Origin: Botryosphaeria dothidea
Lineage: Eukaryota; Ascomycota; Dothideomycetes; Botryosphaeriales; Botryosphaeriaceae
Reading direction: 5' to 3'
Assembly (NCBI GenBank): GCA_011503125.2
Contig: WWBZ02000001.1
Coordinates: 868,001 to 932,000, forward strand
DNA length: 64,000 nucleotides
A model generated the notes under the pieces. It saw only the letters and a program-made list of their open reading frames with translations, made no database searches and was not told where the DNA came from. The position numbers and the translations under genes were made by a program. The stretch's first letter is position 1; each line of letters opens with the position of its first letter. Positions 11,003 to 22,500 of this stretch are shown here, piece by piece.

Positions 11003-12193
11003 TTACCAGAAAGGCGTGAGCATGTCCGAATACTCGCCCAACGCGCCATCCACGCCGCCATTAAATTCGTCGTGCAGGCCGTCCAGCTTAGCAAAATGCT
11101 CGGCCAGCTTCAAGCCGCGCAGTCGCTCCGCCTCGATCTTCTCCCACGTCCACTCGCCGTCGTCGCCGGGCGTGACGGCGGGAAGCACGTAGGAGCCATC
11201 AACGGGCTGTGGCTGCTCGGGCGCCGTGGCAGCCCCGTTGGCGCTCCCGTTGGCGCTCCCGTTGGCGCTCCCGTTGGCGGCCGCGCCGTCCTCGCCGTCC
11301 TCCGGCCGCGGCGGCAGCAACCCAGAGTTGGTCAGCACGCGCTCCGGCGGCACCGTCCAGCGGCCCTTCTTGACGACATACTTCGCGATGCTCGTCGCGA
11401 AGACCGCGCCCTTCAGCGTCTCGCGCAGCTGCTCCGCCTCCTCCGCTGCTATGTCGTGTACGCTCTTGCCCGGCCGCGCCCTGCGCCACGGCTGCAGCGA
11501 GAAGGCCGTCGGCTTGGCGGTGCCGGGGCGCACCATATGCGAGACGAGGTAGAGCCACTTGCGGTCCCAGCACAGCAGGCGCGTCCAGATCTCGAAGCGC
11601 GCGTACGGCTTGATCTCGCGGCGGAAGTGGCAGGTGATGCCGCCGAGGGCGATGGCGAAGGCGCCCTTCTCGATGTGCTCGGTGCCGGGCGCGCGCTCGG
11701 CGTCGGTTTTGGAGCGCGACAGGCGCCGGATGCCCTCGCGCAGGAGGGCGGTGACGAGGTGCGTGCGCGAGATGTCGAGGTCGGAGAAGTAGGTCGAGTT
11801 CGACTTGTGCAGGTTGTAGTCGCATTCGGTGAGCGGGGAACGGGTGGACGTGATGAGCGGCTGGAAGAGGGCGTGAGGGGGGAGCGGCGTCGGTTGGAGG
11901 TAGAGCTGGTAGACGAGGCCGCGGAAGAGGCGGATCTGGAGGGAGAGTGAGTTTGGGGTTCCTATTGATGGGAGGATTGGGTGGTGGGGACTTACGTGCC
12001 ACATGAATGGCAGGTTCTTGAAGTTGACGATGGCCAGAGCCAGAGCAATCAGCCTCCATACACCCCCTGGGGCGCTCACTCCCAGGATACGCGACATGTA
12101 TGAACGAAGAGTGGTGGAAGATGCCATGGCTGCGAGGGATGCACCAACTCCAGCGATGCCGGCGATGAGAGGTAGCTTTGCGGAGGCAGACAT
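11003..12193 (-). CDS. Them6-like hot-dog thioesterase-fold protein
   Basis: Resembles the fungal 4HBT_2/Them6-like family, often mis-labelled capsule polysaccharide biosynthesis protein; likely acyl-CoA thioesterase-like and membrane-anchored by its N-terminus. Exon 12193-11996 encodes hydrophobic segments (LPLIAGIAGVGASLAAMAS and VWRLIALALAIVNFKNLPF). After a 60-nt intron (11995-11936, GTAAGT...CCAG) exon 11935-11003 encodes the hot-dog region: NLHKSNSTYFSDLDISRTHLV, GITCHFRREIKPYARFEIWTRL, WDRKWLYLVSHMV. The intron length is a multiple of three and stop-free, so retention would add 20 residues without a frame break. A tandem (NGSA)n tract sits near residue 300. Total 376 aa with splicing. 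Start at 12193 preferred over 12256 because the extra 21 residues are charged and precede the hydrophobic N-terminus. Substrate unknown. Confidence 0.75.
   Translation of the reverse strand: MSASAKLPLIAGIAGVGASLAAMASSTTLRSYMSRILGVSAPGGVWRLIALALAIVNFKNLPFMWHVSPHHPILPSIGTPNSLSLQIRLFRGLVYQLYLQPTPLPPHALFQPLITSTRSPLTECDYNLHKSNSTYFSDLDISRTHLVTALLREGIRRLSRSKTDAERAPGTEHIEKGAFAIALGGITCHFRREIKPYARFEIWTRLLCWDRKWLYLVSHMVRPGTAKPTAFSLQPWRRARPGKSVHDIAAEEAEQLRETLKGAVFATSIAKYVVKKGRWTVPPERVLTNSGLLPPRPEDGEDGAAANGSANGSANGSANGAATAPEQPQPVDGSYVLPAVTPGDDGEWTWEKIEAERLRGLKLAEHFAKLDGLHDEFNGGVDGALGEYSDMLTPFW
11234..11280 (-). repeat. 12-bp tandem repeat coding (NGSA)n
   Basis: The unit cccgttggcgct occurs three full times plus a partial copy and encodes NGSANGSANGSANGA in the thioesterase-like protein. 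The 12-nt unit preserves the frame, so copy number can vary between strains. Confidence 0.85.
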
Positions 12194-13176
12194 GGCGGGC
12201 GAAGAGCGGGATATAAGGCCTGCAATGATCCGTCTCAGCTGGAGATCTTCCCTCAAGCCTGACTAGCTCGGGGCAGCCATTGCGGTATGGTGGTGTTGGG
12301 ACCGAGACGCGGTTGGACGCGCAGCTTCATGTGGGCGCGACAAGCCGAGGCCCGGAGCGAAGATCACCCCCAGTCGTCGGCGACATATCGATTAGTTGGG
12401 ACCAGTACGGCCGGGACAAGCGCACCTCCGAAGTCGATTCCACCGACTTCTCAGAAAGGGACAGAGTTATGAGAAAAGTGGAGGTTAGGAATGCTTTCAC
12501 TGTTGGCGAGTGCACTTCATGCACCATTGAAGCATGCTATTGAAAGCAGGATATCTACAATATGGCCCTCAATGATTCCTCATCCAATCCTTAATGCCTT
12601 CCATTCTTATCCATCACTGGTCCTTCTTCACCCTTCATGCTCAACTGACTACCCCTCTCGCTCCATTCTTCCCCCTTTCGCAATGCTTGCTGCGCTATTA
12701 TTAATTGAAACGCAAACATGACGTCCGAAAAGTAAACCACAATGTGCTAGTTTCTTGCTCCGCTAGCCGGGTATCTAAGCGCTCTCAGGTCTGAAAGAAA
12801 TAGAAAGGTAGCAGGGCGATATTCTCCGTGTCAGTTGTGGAGCATGCATGGAGGGGATGGTGGGAAAAATAAAGTCGAATGGAGATCCAGGTGTTGACTG
12901 ATCGTCCGTATGAAGCATCGCTCAAAGTTGTACTGCATGAAGCTGCAGCTATACGTGCTTCCAGTCGAGGCGCAGAAGCGACAGCGAGAAAGGCTTTCTT
13001 CAGGTGTACCGTCTTCGGGCACGATGCTAAGACGTGAGTTGTGACGAAAAGCAGCCATCACGTCCAGAGCCTGGCACATAGCCGTCTGCTTGTTTTTTAG
13101 TTTCGGATTGTTTGATGCATCCTTTGCAGCTCCGAATGCAAAGATTTCTTGGCCATAGGCGCCGCATTAAAGTCGC
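12194..13176. other. Intergenic
   Basis: Holds the promoter of the thioesterase-like gene and the 3' flank of the ICE2 gene, both on the minus strand. No other supported gene. Confidence 0.5.
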
Positions 13177-14599
13177 TCAGTCTGACTTCCAGTGGCTTGT
13201 TAAGCGACCATCGTCGTCTGCTCTCCCAAGGTTGAGCTCAATGGCATACAGCCCCATGGTCGCGGCGAGGTTGATCCACCGCCATAGGTTTCCTCCGGCA
13301 TCTCCCCCTTGGCTAGTCCACCATTCGCCGGCTGCATCGCCATTGTTGCTGGAAGACGCGAAATGCTGCATGAGCAAACTCGTGTAGACCGCAATCAAGA
13401 TGCTTGGACTGAACCAACTAAGGAATCCCAAAACACGGCCGGCCTCGTCGTCGTCGTCCAAAGATGGATCCTGAGTTAACGCACGAGCGCCCGACTCCCG
13501 CACGGCGGGGATAATACGAGCTGCAGCATACATGACAAAGACGCGGTAAGCGAGGGAAATAAGCACCGAGGGCGTAATTGTCATGATAGCAGCAACGACG
13601 AAGCTAAACGCAGAGTGAACGGTGGACGGAAGAGTTGATAAGGCGTGCATTAAGGTCGTGTAGGATGCCATGATAATAGGTGGAAGTGGAGGTAGTGCCG
13701 GCTGTGAAGGCGGTTCATTCTGCATCTGCTCGGAGGGCTGGTAGTCGGTGAAGATTTGATAGATGCAGAGGGTGACGTAGGCGAACTATAGCGGAGGATA
13801 TCAATACACGCAGACAGAGGGGAACAGGTGGGTCTTACGAGGAGTGAGCTTTCCACTGGGTTTCCACGACCACTTCCAATGCCCCAAGAGCAGAGAAAAA
13901 TAGCACAAGTTATGGCAGCTCCAATCAGGATGGCGTCGACGTTGCCAATCTCCGGGAAAGTTGTGATCCTCCATAGGAAATACACGGAGCTTGAGATGAT
14001 GGAGGCAGAAACGACCAGTAGCCCAATCTACAAATCGTTAGCTTCATTGAATACGAATATACACATGGTACGAAGCTTACCATCCAGCTATCACCGCGCT
14101 CACGGTTGACAAGCCACCTGGAAATCTGACCAAAAGCTTGAATGACAAGCAGACTGCAGAAGCCCTCGCTTATCTGGAATACCGGCGTCGACCAACGAAG
14201 AAGTTTGTCCCAGCCACCAATAGTCAAGCTCTCCACCAGACCCTCTCTGCCGAACAGCCATTGCTGAATCGAGGAGTAGTCCGCTCTGTGTCCATTAAAG
14301 GTTCTCTCCACCCAGCCGCTGTTGTTATCTGCGTCCACCGAGAACTTGTTGAGGCTCCAAATCAACAGTGTTGGGATGACCAGCCACTGCGAAAGAGCAA
14401 CCAGGCTAACGAACGTCTTTCTTACGCGGGACTCGTCCGGAGTAGCGAGACGGAGGGTCGAGTAGAAAAAGTAGAAGCTTGACAGAGCCAGCGAGAAGGC
14501 CAGGCCGCAGGTTCTTCCACCGACATCAAAGGCGAGGGGTATTGTGAAGATGATGGCGAAGAGGAACAGCAGCGAGGAGACTACGCGGGTGAACCACAT
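13177..14599 (-). CDS. ICE2: ICE2-family ER membrane protein
   Basis: ICE2 proteins are polytopic ER membrane proteins that promote cortical ER inheritance and, in yeast, couple lipid-droplet and membrane lipid supply. Three exons: 14599-14081, 14027-13839, 13785-13177 (introns 53 and 53 nt, GTAAGC...TAG and GTAAGA...TAG), all phase 0, total 438 aa. Recognition rests on the N-terminal block LFAIIFTIPLAFDVGGRTCGLAFSLAL followed by FYFFYSTLRLATPDESR, SQWLVIPTLLIWSLNKFSVD and ADYSSIQQWLFGREGLVE. About eight to ten hydrophobic segments can be seen, including LLVVSASIISSSVYFLWRI and AAITCAIFLCSWGIG, and a late pair near ITPSVLISLAYRVFVMYAAA and LGFLSWFSPSILIAVYTSLL. Start at 14599 (MWFTRVVSS) chosen over 14614 because homologues begin directly with this hydrophobic stretch. 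Confidence 0.88.
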
Positions 14600-15554
14600 A
14601 GCGCGGACGAGCACCGCCTGCTAAAGCGGGCTTGTAGGCGGCGGTCGGGGAGTCTGAAGGGAGGCGAGCTCGTTGCGCGCCGGAGCGACGCGCCGAAGGG
14701 GCGCTGGGAACGGAGCAGATGTCGCTGTTTCGGGTGGGCGGCGTGGAGGAGGCGGTTGCTGGGGGGCAGCGGAGGAGCGAGATGTGGCTCGTGGCTAGGT
14801 CCCGCGTCACAGTGAGGTTGCTCGTCTTGGCAAAACTGAACGTTTTCACGTGCGCGCCTTTTGAGCCTCAACGTCTCGTCTGGCCGAACGCGTTACACGC
14901 AACTGGGAGCGCTTCCGGAGAGGACAGACTGGCAATGCGCGGGGCGGAGAAGCGCGCGGTGCAGAGGATGAGAGCAGAGCGGTAGGTGGACCGTGGGGTT
15001 GTCGCGTGCTTTTGAGCCGGGATCGGCCTGGCGATCACAGGTCGCAGATGCAGATAAAACAGCAAGGCCGGCGGCGCCCTAGATCCTCCAGATTATCGGC
15101 GGCGTGGTCGTGTGAGGTAGAGAAAGGAAGTGAGGAGGGACGGAGCTGGCGGAGGGGCTGCGGGCGGTGGACGCTGTGTGCGTGCGCAGGCGAAAGGCGC
15201 CATTAATCAGGAAGCTGTGGACCTGGCGCCAGGTTTCTGGTTTCTCCGCGACGTGAGCCCTTTCGCGCGGCTGGCGTTCAAGGTCGCGTTTTTATCCATC
15301 CCGTTGCCAACACCTCACGCCCTCACCGCTCGCCAAGCCCCGCGCTGCTCAAACACACCGGCCCGACCTGGTTCCCACTCAATTTTTGGCCTATTACCGG
15401 CCACGCCAGATTCCGACTCTGCTGGCTGGCCACACGCATGCGCCTCGCCTGTCCCCGAAGCGCCACTGATTTTGTCCGCTCCGTCATTCGCCCGTCTACC
15501 ATTCCAATTCGCCCGCCTGCCACTCTACCTGCCGCAATACCACCCCATTTTCGT
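14600..15554. promoter_or_regulatory. Divergent promoter region of ICE2 and MYG1
   Basis: The genes diverge from here. The right half is pyrimidine-rich on the plus strand (15290-15550), as in fungal leaders. ORFs across it are low-complexity and not credible. Confidence 0.5.
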
Positions 15555-16665
15555 ATGACTTCTGCATCGCCACAGGCAAAGCGCGTCAAGATGACTGGCC
15601 CTCTGATCGGCACCCACAAGTCTGTACCACCTGTGCAAATCCTGCTTCACCCGCTGACCGACCGCTAGCGGGCACTTCCATGCCGACGAGGCCTTGGCCG
15701 TCTACCTGCTGCGCACACTGCCTACGTACGCTTCCAGCCCGCTGGTCCGCACTCGTGATCCCGCCGTTCTCGAGGCCTGCCACACTGTCGTCGATGTCGG
15801 TGGAGTCTACGACCACTCCAAGAATCGTTACGACCATCACCAGCGCGAGTTTGACGCCTACTTCCCCGGCAGGAGCGCAACCAAATTGTCATCGGCTGGT
15901 CTGGTATACAAGCATTTCGGCAAGGACATCATTTCCCAGCAGACAGGCCTGAGCATTGACAGCAATGACGTTGAGATTCTCTACCAGAAGCTCTACGATG
16001 GCCTCATTGAGGCTTTCGATGCCAATGATACCGGTGTCTCAGCTTATGACACCAAGGCTCTGAAGGCAGCAAGTGTGGAGAGGCGTTTTGAGGACCGTGG
16101 ATTTAGCATTGCGTCTGTGGTCAACCGTTACAACTACGATTTCGAAGAAGATGCGGGCAAGAACAAGGAACAGCTGCAGCAGGAGGAGGACAAGCGCTTC
16201 TCGGAGGCTTCCGACTTCGTCGGCAGGCAATTTATCATGGAACTGAAAGACAAGCACCGCAACTGGCTTCCTGCGCGCGTTGCTGTCAAGGCTGCATTTG
16301 ATGATCGCAAGCAGTACGACCCGCAGGGCCGTATTATGGTACTGAAGCAGGGTATGCCGTGGGCGGATCACTTGTACATGCTCGAAGCGGAGAGCAATAC
16401 ACCAGCAGAGTCTCAGGTGCTGTACGTTTTGTTCCCTGAGAGCGACGAGCCGGACAGCAAGTGGAGAATCCGTTCCGTTTCTGTGGAGGGTGGTGGTTTT
16501 GAGAACAGGAAAGACCTCCCTGACGCATGGAAAGGAGTCCGCGACGAGAAGTTGGACGAGGTGTCTGGCATCCCGGGTTGTGTGTTTGTGCACGCTAGTG
16601 GCTTCATTGGAGGCAATAAGACGTACGAAGGAGCACTCAAGATGGCGCAGAAGGCATTGGAGTAG
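15555..16665 (+). CDS. MYG1: MYG1 family (UPF0160) nuclease-like protein
   Basis: MYG1 proteins are DHH-superfamily-related metal-dependent 3'-5' RNA exonucleases acting in nucleus and mitochondria in animals. A short first exon (15555-15619, from ATG) joins 15669-16665 through a 49-nt intron with an unusual but GT donor (GTCTGT) and CTAG acceptor. The join restores the diagnostic motif GTHNGHFHADEALAVYLLR. Further family motifs: VVDVGGVYDHSKNRYDHHQREF (metal-binding DHH-like), TKLSSAGLVYKHFG, LYDGLIEAFDANDTGV, and near the C-terminus FVHASGFIGGNKTYEGALKMA. Length 353 aa, normal for the family. The N-terminal residues MTSASPQAKRVKM are basic, compatible with nuclear or mitochondrial targeting. 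Confidence 0.93.
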
Positions 16666-17162
16666 TAAAAGCGAAAGGCATTAAGGATTTCGCAACGGGC
16701 CAGCAGCTGCAATGCCGCGGCATGCACATAGAGGGTCAAAATGACGGCGTTGGCATGGTATACAAAAAGGATTGTTTCGGAAAAGGCCCAGAAAGTCAGC
16801 CACAATGGTCGTGGCTGAAACAGACGGAAATCAAATACCTTTTGGGGACTGCACAATTTTCTAGAAGGCGGTGGCCTTGTGAACGTGCCCCAGCTAGCGC
16901 TCGTCTCATCTCAGTCTTGTCGTGATCGACGCGACGCGTCGCGGGAGCATCCGCAAGCGAGGGCCAATCCCTGACGTCATGCACATTGCAGCGCGCTTTC
17001 CGTTCTTTGACAGGTTATAGCGTGTATGTGACCTCACACCTCAATCGATCTGCAGTCTCCTGGAAGTCTCTGCTTCCCACAAAATCTTGACTCCTCCACC
17101 TGTCTGTTTTTGAAGCAGTACTCCGCAAACACAACTTTTCTTTACCACACTCTGACCACACA
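16666..17162. other. Intergenic, promoter of the SDR gene
   Basis: About 500 bp between MYG1 and the dehydrogenase, both on the plus strand. A CA-rich ATG-poor leader precedes the ATG at 17163. No gene seen. Confidence 0.5.
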
Positions 17163-18564
17163 ATGGCATCAACCAAGGACCTCAGAATCGAGAGGCTTTT
17201 CTCAGTCAAAGACTTCACATGTGTCGTCACAGGCGGTGGCTCGGGGATTGGCCTTATGGCTGCACAAGCACTTGCGGCAAATGGTATGCAATCTCACTTG
17301 CATTTTCACGGTGCATCGTCAGTGATAGCTAATTTGGACAGGTGCCAAGGTTTACATCACTGGCAGAAGTCCGTTCTCCTCCAGCTGGCAAGCAAGCTTT
17401 CAATTGCTAAGCAAACTATCAGGAACGGATGCCCTTGAGGCAGCGGCCAAGTCGCATACACCGGATGGTCCCGGGGGAGAAATCATTCCGTATGTGTTCC
17501 CAGCCATCCATAATACCAAGCATGCGAGCAGGTCGTCAAATGATGTATACTTTGCTTGACATTTGCACGCATTTCCCGTGTAGTGCTAAATTTCCTCTAG
17601 ATGCGGTCCTTGCGACGTGACCAAAAAAGACGACCTCGACAAGTTGTACCAGGAAATCTCGAAGAAGGAAAAATACATTAATCTTCTGGGTAAGTTAATG
17701 CAATGGACAGTGGGCTTTGAGCGAAACTAACCTCATATAGTGTGCGCGGCTGGCATTTCAGGAACCAAAGCGGAGCCGAGCGAAGAGCATGCACAGAGCC
17801 TTAAGGACAAGTTGTGGAATAACGAAACCTTTGAGGTCTGGAATGACGTCTACAACGCCGATGTTACGTCCGTGTACTTCACGACAGTTGCATTCCTGCC
17901 CCTCCTACAGGCAGGCACAGACAGCCATGGTCATCTTTCGGCTTCAGTCATTGTCATATCCTCAATGAGCGGCATCATGCGGCACGCACAAGGACACTTC
18001 TCATACAATGCTGCGAAGGGCGGAACGGTGCATTTAACGAAGCTCATGAGCGCTGAATTCCAAAAAGTTCGTGTCCGGGTCAACAGTATTGCACCCGGCT
18101 ACTTTCCGTCGGAGATGACAGCAAAAGAGAGTGGACCGGACCAGAAGAGCCACCTCCCGGCAGAGAGTGTACAAGCGAAGGGACACGTACCGGCACAAAG
18201 AGCAGGAAGCGATGAGGAGATGGCACAGGCAGTGGTGAGTTTCCCCATCTGTCAGATAACTTCGCCAACAGCAGATGGTCAGTGCAGAGATACGTGTTAG
18301 TGTGAATGACTCCGGATACGAAGCGATTGGTTTGGTGGTGGTGGCCAGCTCATCGTGAACCATCCGAACTGGGTCAATGTGCCACGACAATGGGAGATCT
18401 GCGCTGGCCATTGGTTGCCCGGAGCAGATCCAACTGCTGTTTTTGCGGTAGAACGTTCTGCTAACGAGACGCTTCTTCAGCTCTTCTTAACCAAGAATGC
18501 ATACGTCAACGGCGAGATTCTCGCAGTGGATGGCGGTGTGCTGAATGTCGTTTCGGGAAGGTAA
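17163..18564 (+). CDS. Short-chain dehydrogenase/reductase (SDR)
   Basis: A Rossmann-fold NAD(P)-dependent oxidoreductase of the classical SDR type; substrate not predictable. Six exons: 17163-17283, 17342-17368, 17423-17489, 17601-17689, 17741-18234, 18481-18564, giving 293 aa. Joining restores the cofactor loop TGGGSGIGLMAAQAL, beta-2 end AKVYITGRR, VTKKDDLDKLYQEIS, LLVCAAGISG (NNAG equivalent), the catalytic serine region VIVISSMSGIM, YNAAKGG (YxxxK) and the C-terminal NAYVNGEILAVDGGVLN. Exon 2 is a 27-nt micro-exon. The last intron (18235-18480, 246 nt) is about five times the usual length here; the protein reads naturally across it (EMAQAV then LFLTKNAYVNG). Confidence 0.85.
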
Positions 18565-19596
18565 AGTGGAGAGAAAAGCATTGGGAAACTGCCGAAGAAG
18601 GAAAGATGAGGAACCACGGAACGGATTATGGCTTTTGGCACTGCAGCATAGGGTAAAGCGCATCCAATAGAGAGTGCATCCACAGAAGAAAGCACTTGCA
18701 GATAGAACGAGCGGAATGGAGCACGTCGCGAGAGCCAGATTAAGTGCCGTGCATGTACAATCCCTGCAAATGATCCAGCGCCATCGGACACTATAAGACG
18801 TAAGCCTGGACAAAAGCGGACGTCGAGTGATGGTTCAGTGGCTCAGGCACAGCTTGCACGTGGGAGAGGAGGAGAGACGGAAGGAAGATGGCGGCCGGTG
18901 TTTGGGCGACAGGCGACGGGATCTGCGGCCGGGCCGCCTGACGGGCGCTGGACTGGCTTGGGCTGACCGCGCGCCGTGAGCCCTGCAGCTGCTGTGCCAA
19001 CAAACAGACGGACGCTGTCGTCGAGGTATTCACTCCTACTCGGCCATCGGTCGCCGCCTACGCAGCGCGCTCCTGCAATAATTCGACTCCGCGGCCCGCC
19101 GTTTTCCACGCTACCGCTTTCAAGGCCCGGCGCTGCACCGGCGCAACCCTAGCGCGACAACTGACGGCTTCCCTAACACCTCAGCCCTACCACCGCCCAA
19201 TTCCACAGCGCCAATTCCCGCACGCCCTCTGACGCCTCCTCTTGGACCGCTGTGTCGACCGAGCTGTGCGAGCCAGAGCACGCGGCGACGTAAACCACCT
19301 GCGCCGCCCCAGCTGCTGCTGTCCCAGCAATCTCCGCCCTCTCACCACCCACACCCGCTCTCCGGATGGGTGACATGCAGCTCACCGCAGCGACCTCCCC
19401 CGCCGTCCACCGCTCCCGACAAAGCGTCGCCTCGACCTAATCGCCTCACCCTCCTCCGCCTCCTTTCCTCCTGTCCCTCGCCCGGTCCTCCACAAGCTGT
19501 TGTCGCCTGAGACACCTTGTTTACCTATCATCGCCGTCCCAGGACGACCGCCGACCACGCCTGAAACCCGTCCTGGGGCCGCGCTAGGGAAACATT
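18565..19596. promoter_or_regulatory. Long leader/promoter region of the SepH kinase gene
   Basis: About 1 kb of C- and pyrimidine-rich DNA, especially 19060-19590, typical of a long fungal 5' UTR. No gene supported. Cell-cycle kinases in fungi often have long leaders. Confidence 0.45.
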
Positions 19597-22500
19597 ATGG
19601 TCGCCCACATGTCGGCACACCACACTGCAGATAAACATTCCAATGGCAGCCGGAGGCCGCAGAGCCGCGGCGGCGCGCATAGTCAGAACACCCCCAGCTC
19701 GTCACTCCCACAGCAAACCACAGGGACGCCGCGCTCGAGCCATAGCCGCGCACCAAGACCAACGACGGGAGACCGAGAAAAGGAGAAACCTCCAAGTAAA
19801 GATGGGGCAGCCCAGCGAGCAGCTCAGGATGTTGCCGGCTTGAAAGACTACGTGAGAGGACCCCCCATCCCCACTTATTGCTGCAGTACTGCTGGACCTC
19901 GGTGCAGTTTCGACTTTGGCATACAAAGACAATTTATATGACAATTAGCTGATGAGATTACCTCCCATTGTAGCAACTCGGCGACTGCCTGGGAAAAGGC
20001 GCATTCGGTTCGGTCTACCGCGCCCTCAATTGGGGAACGGGCGAAACGGTTGCCATCAAACAGGTCAAGCTCGTAGACCTCCCTAAGAACGAGCTGCGTG
20101 TTATAATGCTGGAAATCGACCTTCTCAAAAATCTCAACCATCCCAATATTGTCAAGTACCATGGCTTTGTCAAAGACACTCAATCGCTCTACATCATCCT
20201 CGAGTACTGCGAAAATGGCTCTCTCCACTCAATCTGCAAGAACTTTGGGAAGTTTCCGGAGAATTTGGTCGCCATTTACATGTCACAGGTGCTTCATGGA
20301 CTACTGTACTTGCACGAGCAAGGTGTTATTCACCGGGACATCAAAGGCGCCAACATCCTCACTACCAAGGAAGGACTGGTCAAACTGGCAGATTTCGGTG
20401 TTGCTACAAAGACCGCGGGCCTCAATGATTCTAGCGTAGTGGGTACGCCGTACTGGATGGCCCCAGAGGTCATAGAATTGTCCGGCGCAACTACGGCGTC
20501 GGATATATGGAGCCTGGGCTGTACGGTAATTGAGCTTTTGGAAGGGAAACCGCCATATCACAAGCTTCAGCCAATGCCGGCGCTATTTCGGATAGTCAAC
20601 GATGACCACCCGCCGCTCCCAGAGGCTGCCTCACCGGTGAGTAGTTTGTCTCCACATGTTCCTTCGTGGTCCCTTTTTTCTCTTCGCATCCATGGCTGCA
20701 GGATGACACTAATCAAGGTACAGGCTGTACGAGATTTCTTAATGCAATGCTTCCAGAAGGATCCCAATCTCAGGGTATCTGCTCGAAAACTTCTCAAGCA
20801 TCCATGGATTGTCAACGCACGAAGAGCAGATTCAGTGGTCCCGACAAAGCCCACCAAATATGATGAAGCCGTCAAAAGCGTGCAAGAGTGGAACGAGGCC
20901 CTGAAATCTCCGACCAATGAAACGCTTCGCCGAGCTTCACGGCCAATGTCTTCAAGTCCGGTCCCCCCCAGAAGGGAACCAGTGCCGCCGATCGCAGCGC
21001 CCGTGCCTTCACAAGGTGGGCTTCGTGTCAAGAAGACACGTCCGTCCACGGAGCTTTTCGCATCTGCCGAGGAGGAGAACGACGACAATTGGGACGACGA
21101 CTTTGCATCCTCCATCAGTGCTAGTGCGCTGCAATTACCACATCTGCGGCCGCATGACAATTTCGCGGGCTTACTGTCGAGCGAGAAGCTAAAAGCATAT
21201 GCCACCGGTTTCGATACCGTGACGGAAGAAACAAGCGCAGAGAATGTGTTCGACGATTTGAGAGCGTTCAACAGCCCCCCTCCTTTAGAGCATTTGGATG
21301 GTTTAGAGACTATAAGGCCTTTATCTGCATCCAAGCAACGACCTGACAGTGGCAAGAACAGTCGGACGAACTCAGGGGCACAGAAAGGAGCTTCAGAACC
21401 AAAGACACAGTTTTTCCGCGGAATGTCGAAAGCAGCAGTGGTTCCGCCTATCAACCCCCGGATATCTTCCTTCACGAAACCTACCGCAGCCTTCCGGGAA
21501 AACTCGGTAGAAGACTACTCAGATCTCATTGCAGCAGACGACGCAGCGTTTCAGAGGAAACTACAGTCCCTGAAAGACCGCAACAATAAGGAATACACAC
21601 CTCGCCTCTTCCACCCATCGGATCTGACCAATGTTCCCCGATCAGCCCAAAACGGCAAGAAGAATGGCAGCCTTCCACGAAATGTCTCAGGTGGCAGTAC
21701 TGACGGGAAGAGTTCTGCTAGGCGGCCAACTTTGCAGGTTGGGATCGAAAAGTATGCAGAGCATGAAGAAGAGGATTTCTCTGACGTGTTCGGAAACGAT
21801 GGCGCCGCACCAGCTCTGAAACCCAAGCATGAAAGCGACAGCGGTTCAGAGCGGGGCACACTGAAGATGATGAACTCGAAGCTTTCTGGATCCTGGCTCG
21901 GCGACGAAGAAGATGAAGAAGACCCCTTTGCGCAACTGGAAGAGGGATTTGATGAAATGGACCAAGAGACCAATGTTGCAAGGGACCGCTATGCAAGACT
22001 TTGTAGCCTTGTCGAAAACCGAGTCAGCTCGCTCAAGTCGACACAGCCGGAAGACGTACTCTACGATGTCTCAGATGAACTGGTATGTTACATTGACATG
22101 TGAAAACTGTGAAATACTGTGCTAAGTTCACTTGCAGCTACAAATCCTGATGGAATCACCCGAGATTAAGAATGTAATTATCAGCTCTCACGGGATGCTC
22201 CCAATCCTTGAAATACTGGAGAGCATGCGGAATCGGGAGATAATCTTGAATCTACTGAAAATAGTGAACATTGTAAGCCTTTCTCACTGATTCTGGGCCA
22301 TTCTGGCGTAGTTGCTGAGATTTTACGACAGATTATCCTTGACAACGTGGAGATTCAGGAAAACCTCTGCTTTGTTGGAGGCATTCCAATCATTAGTCAA
22401 TTTGCCCACAAGAAATTTCCCTCGGAGATTCGTCAAGAGGCGGCAGCTTTTGTCCGACAGATGTACCAGACTTCTACGCTTACTCTGCAGATGTTTATTG

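Noticed and set aside
11072..11950. 292-codon plus-strand ORF
   Set aside because: Antisense shadow of the thioesterase-like gene; composition driven by third-position GC.
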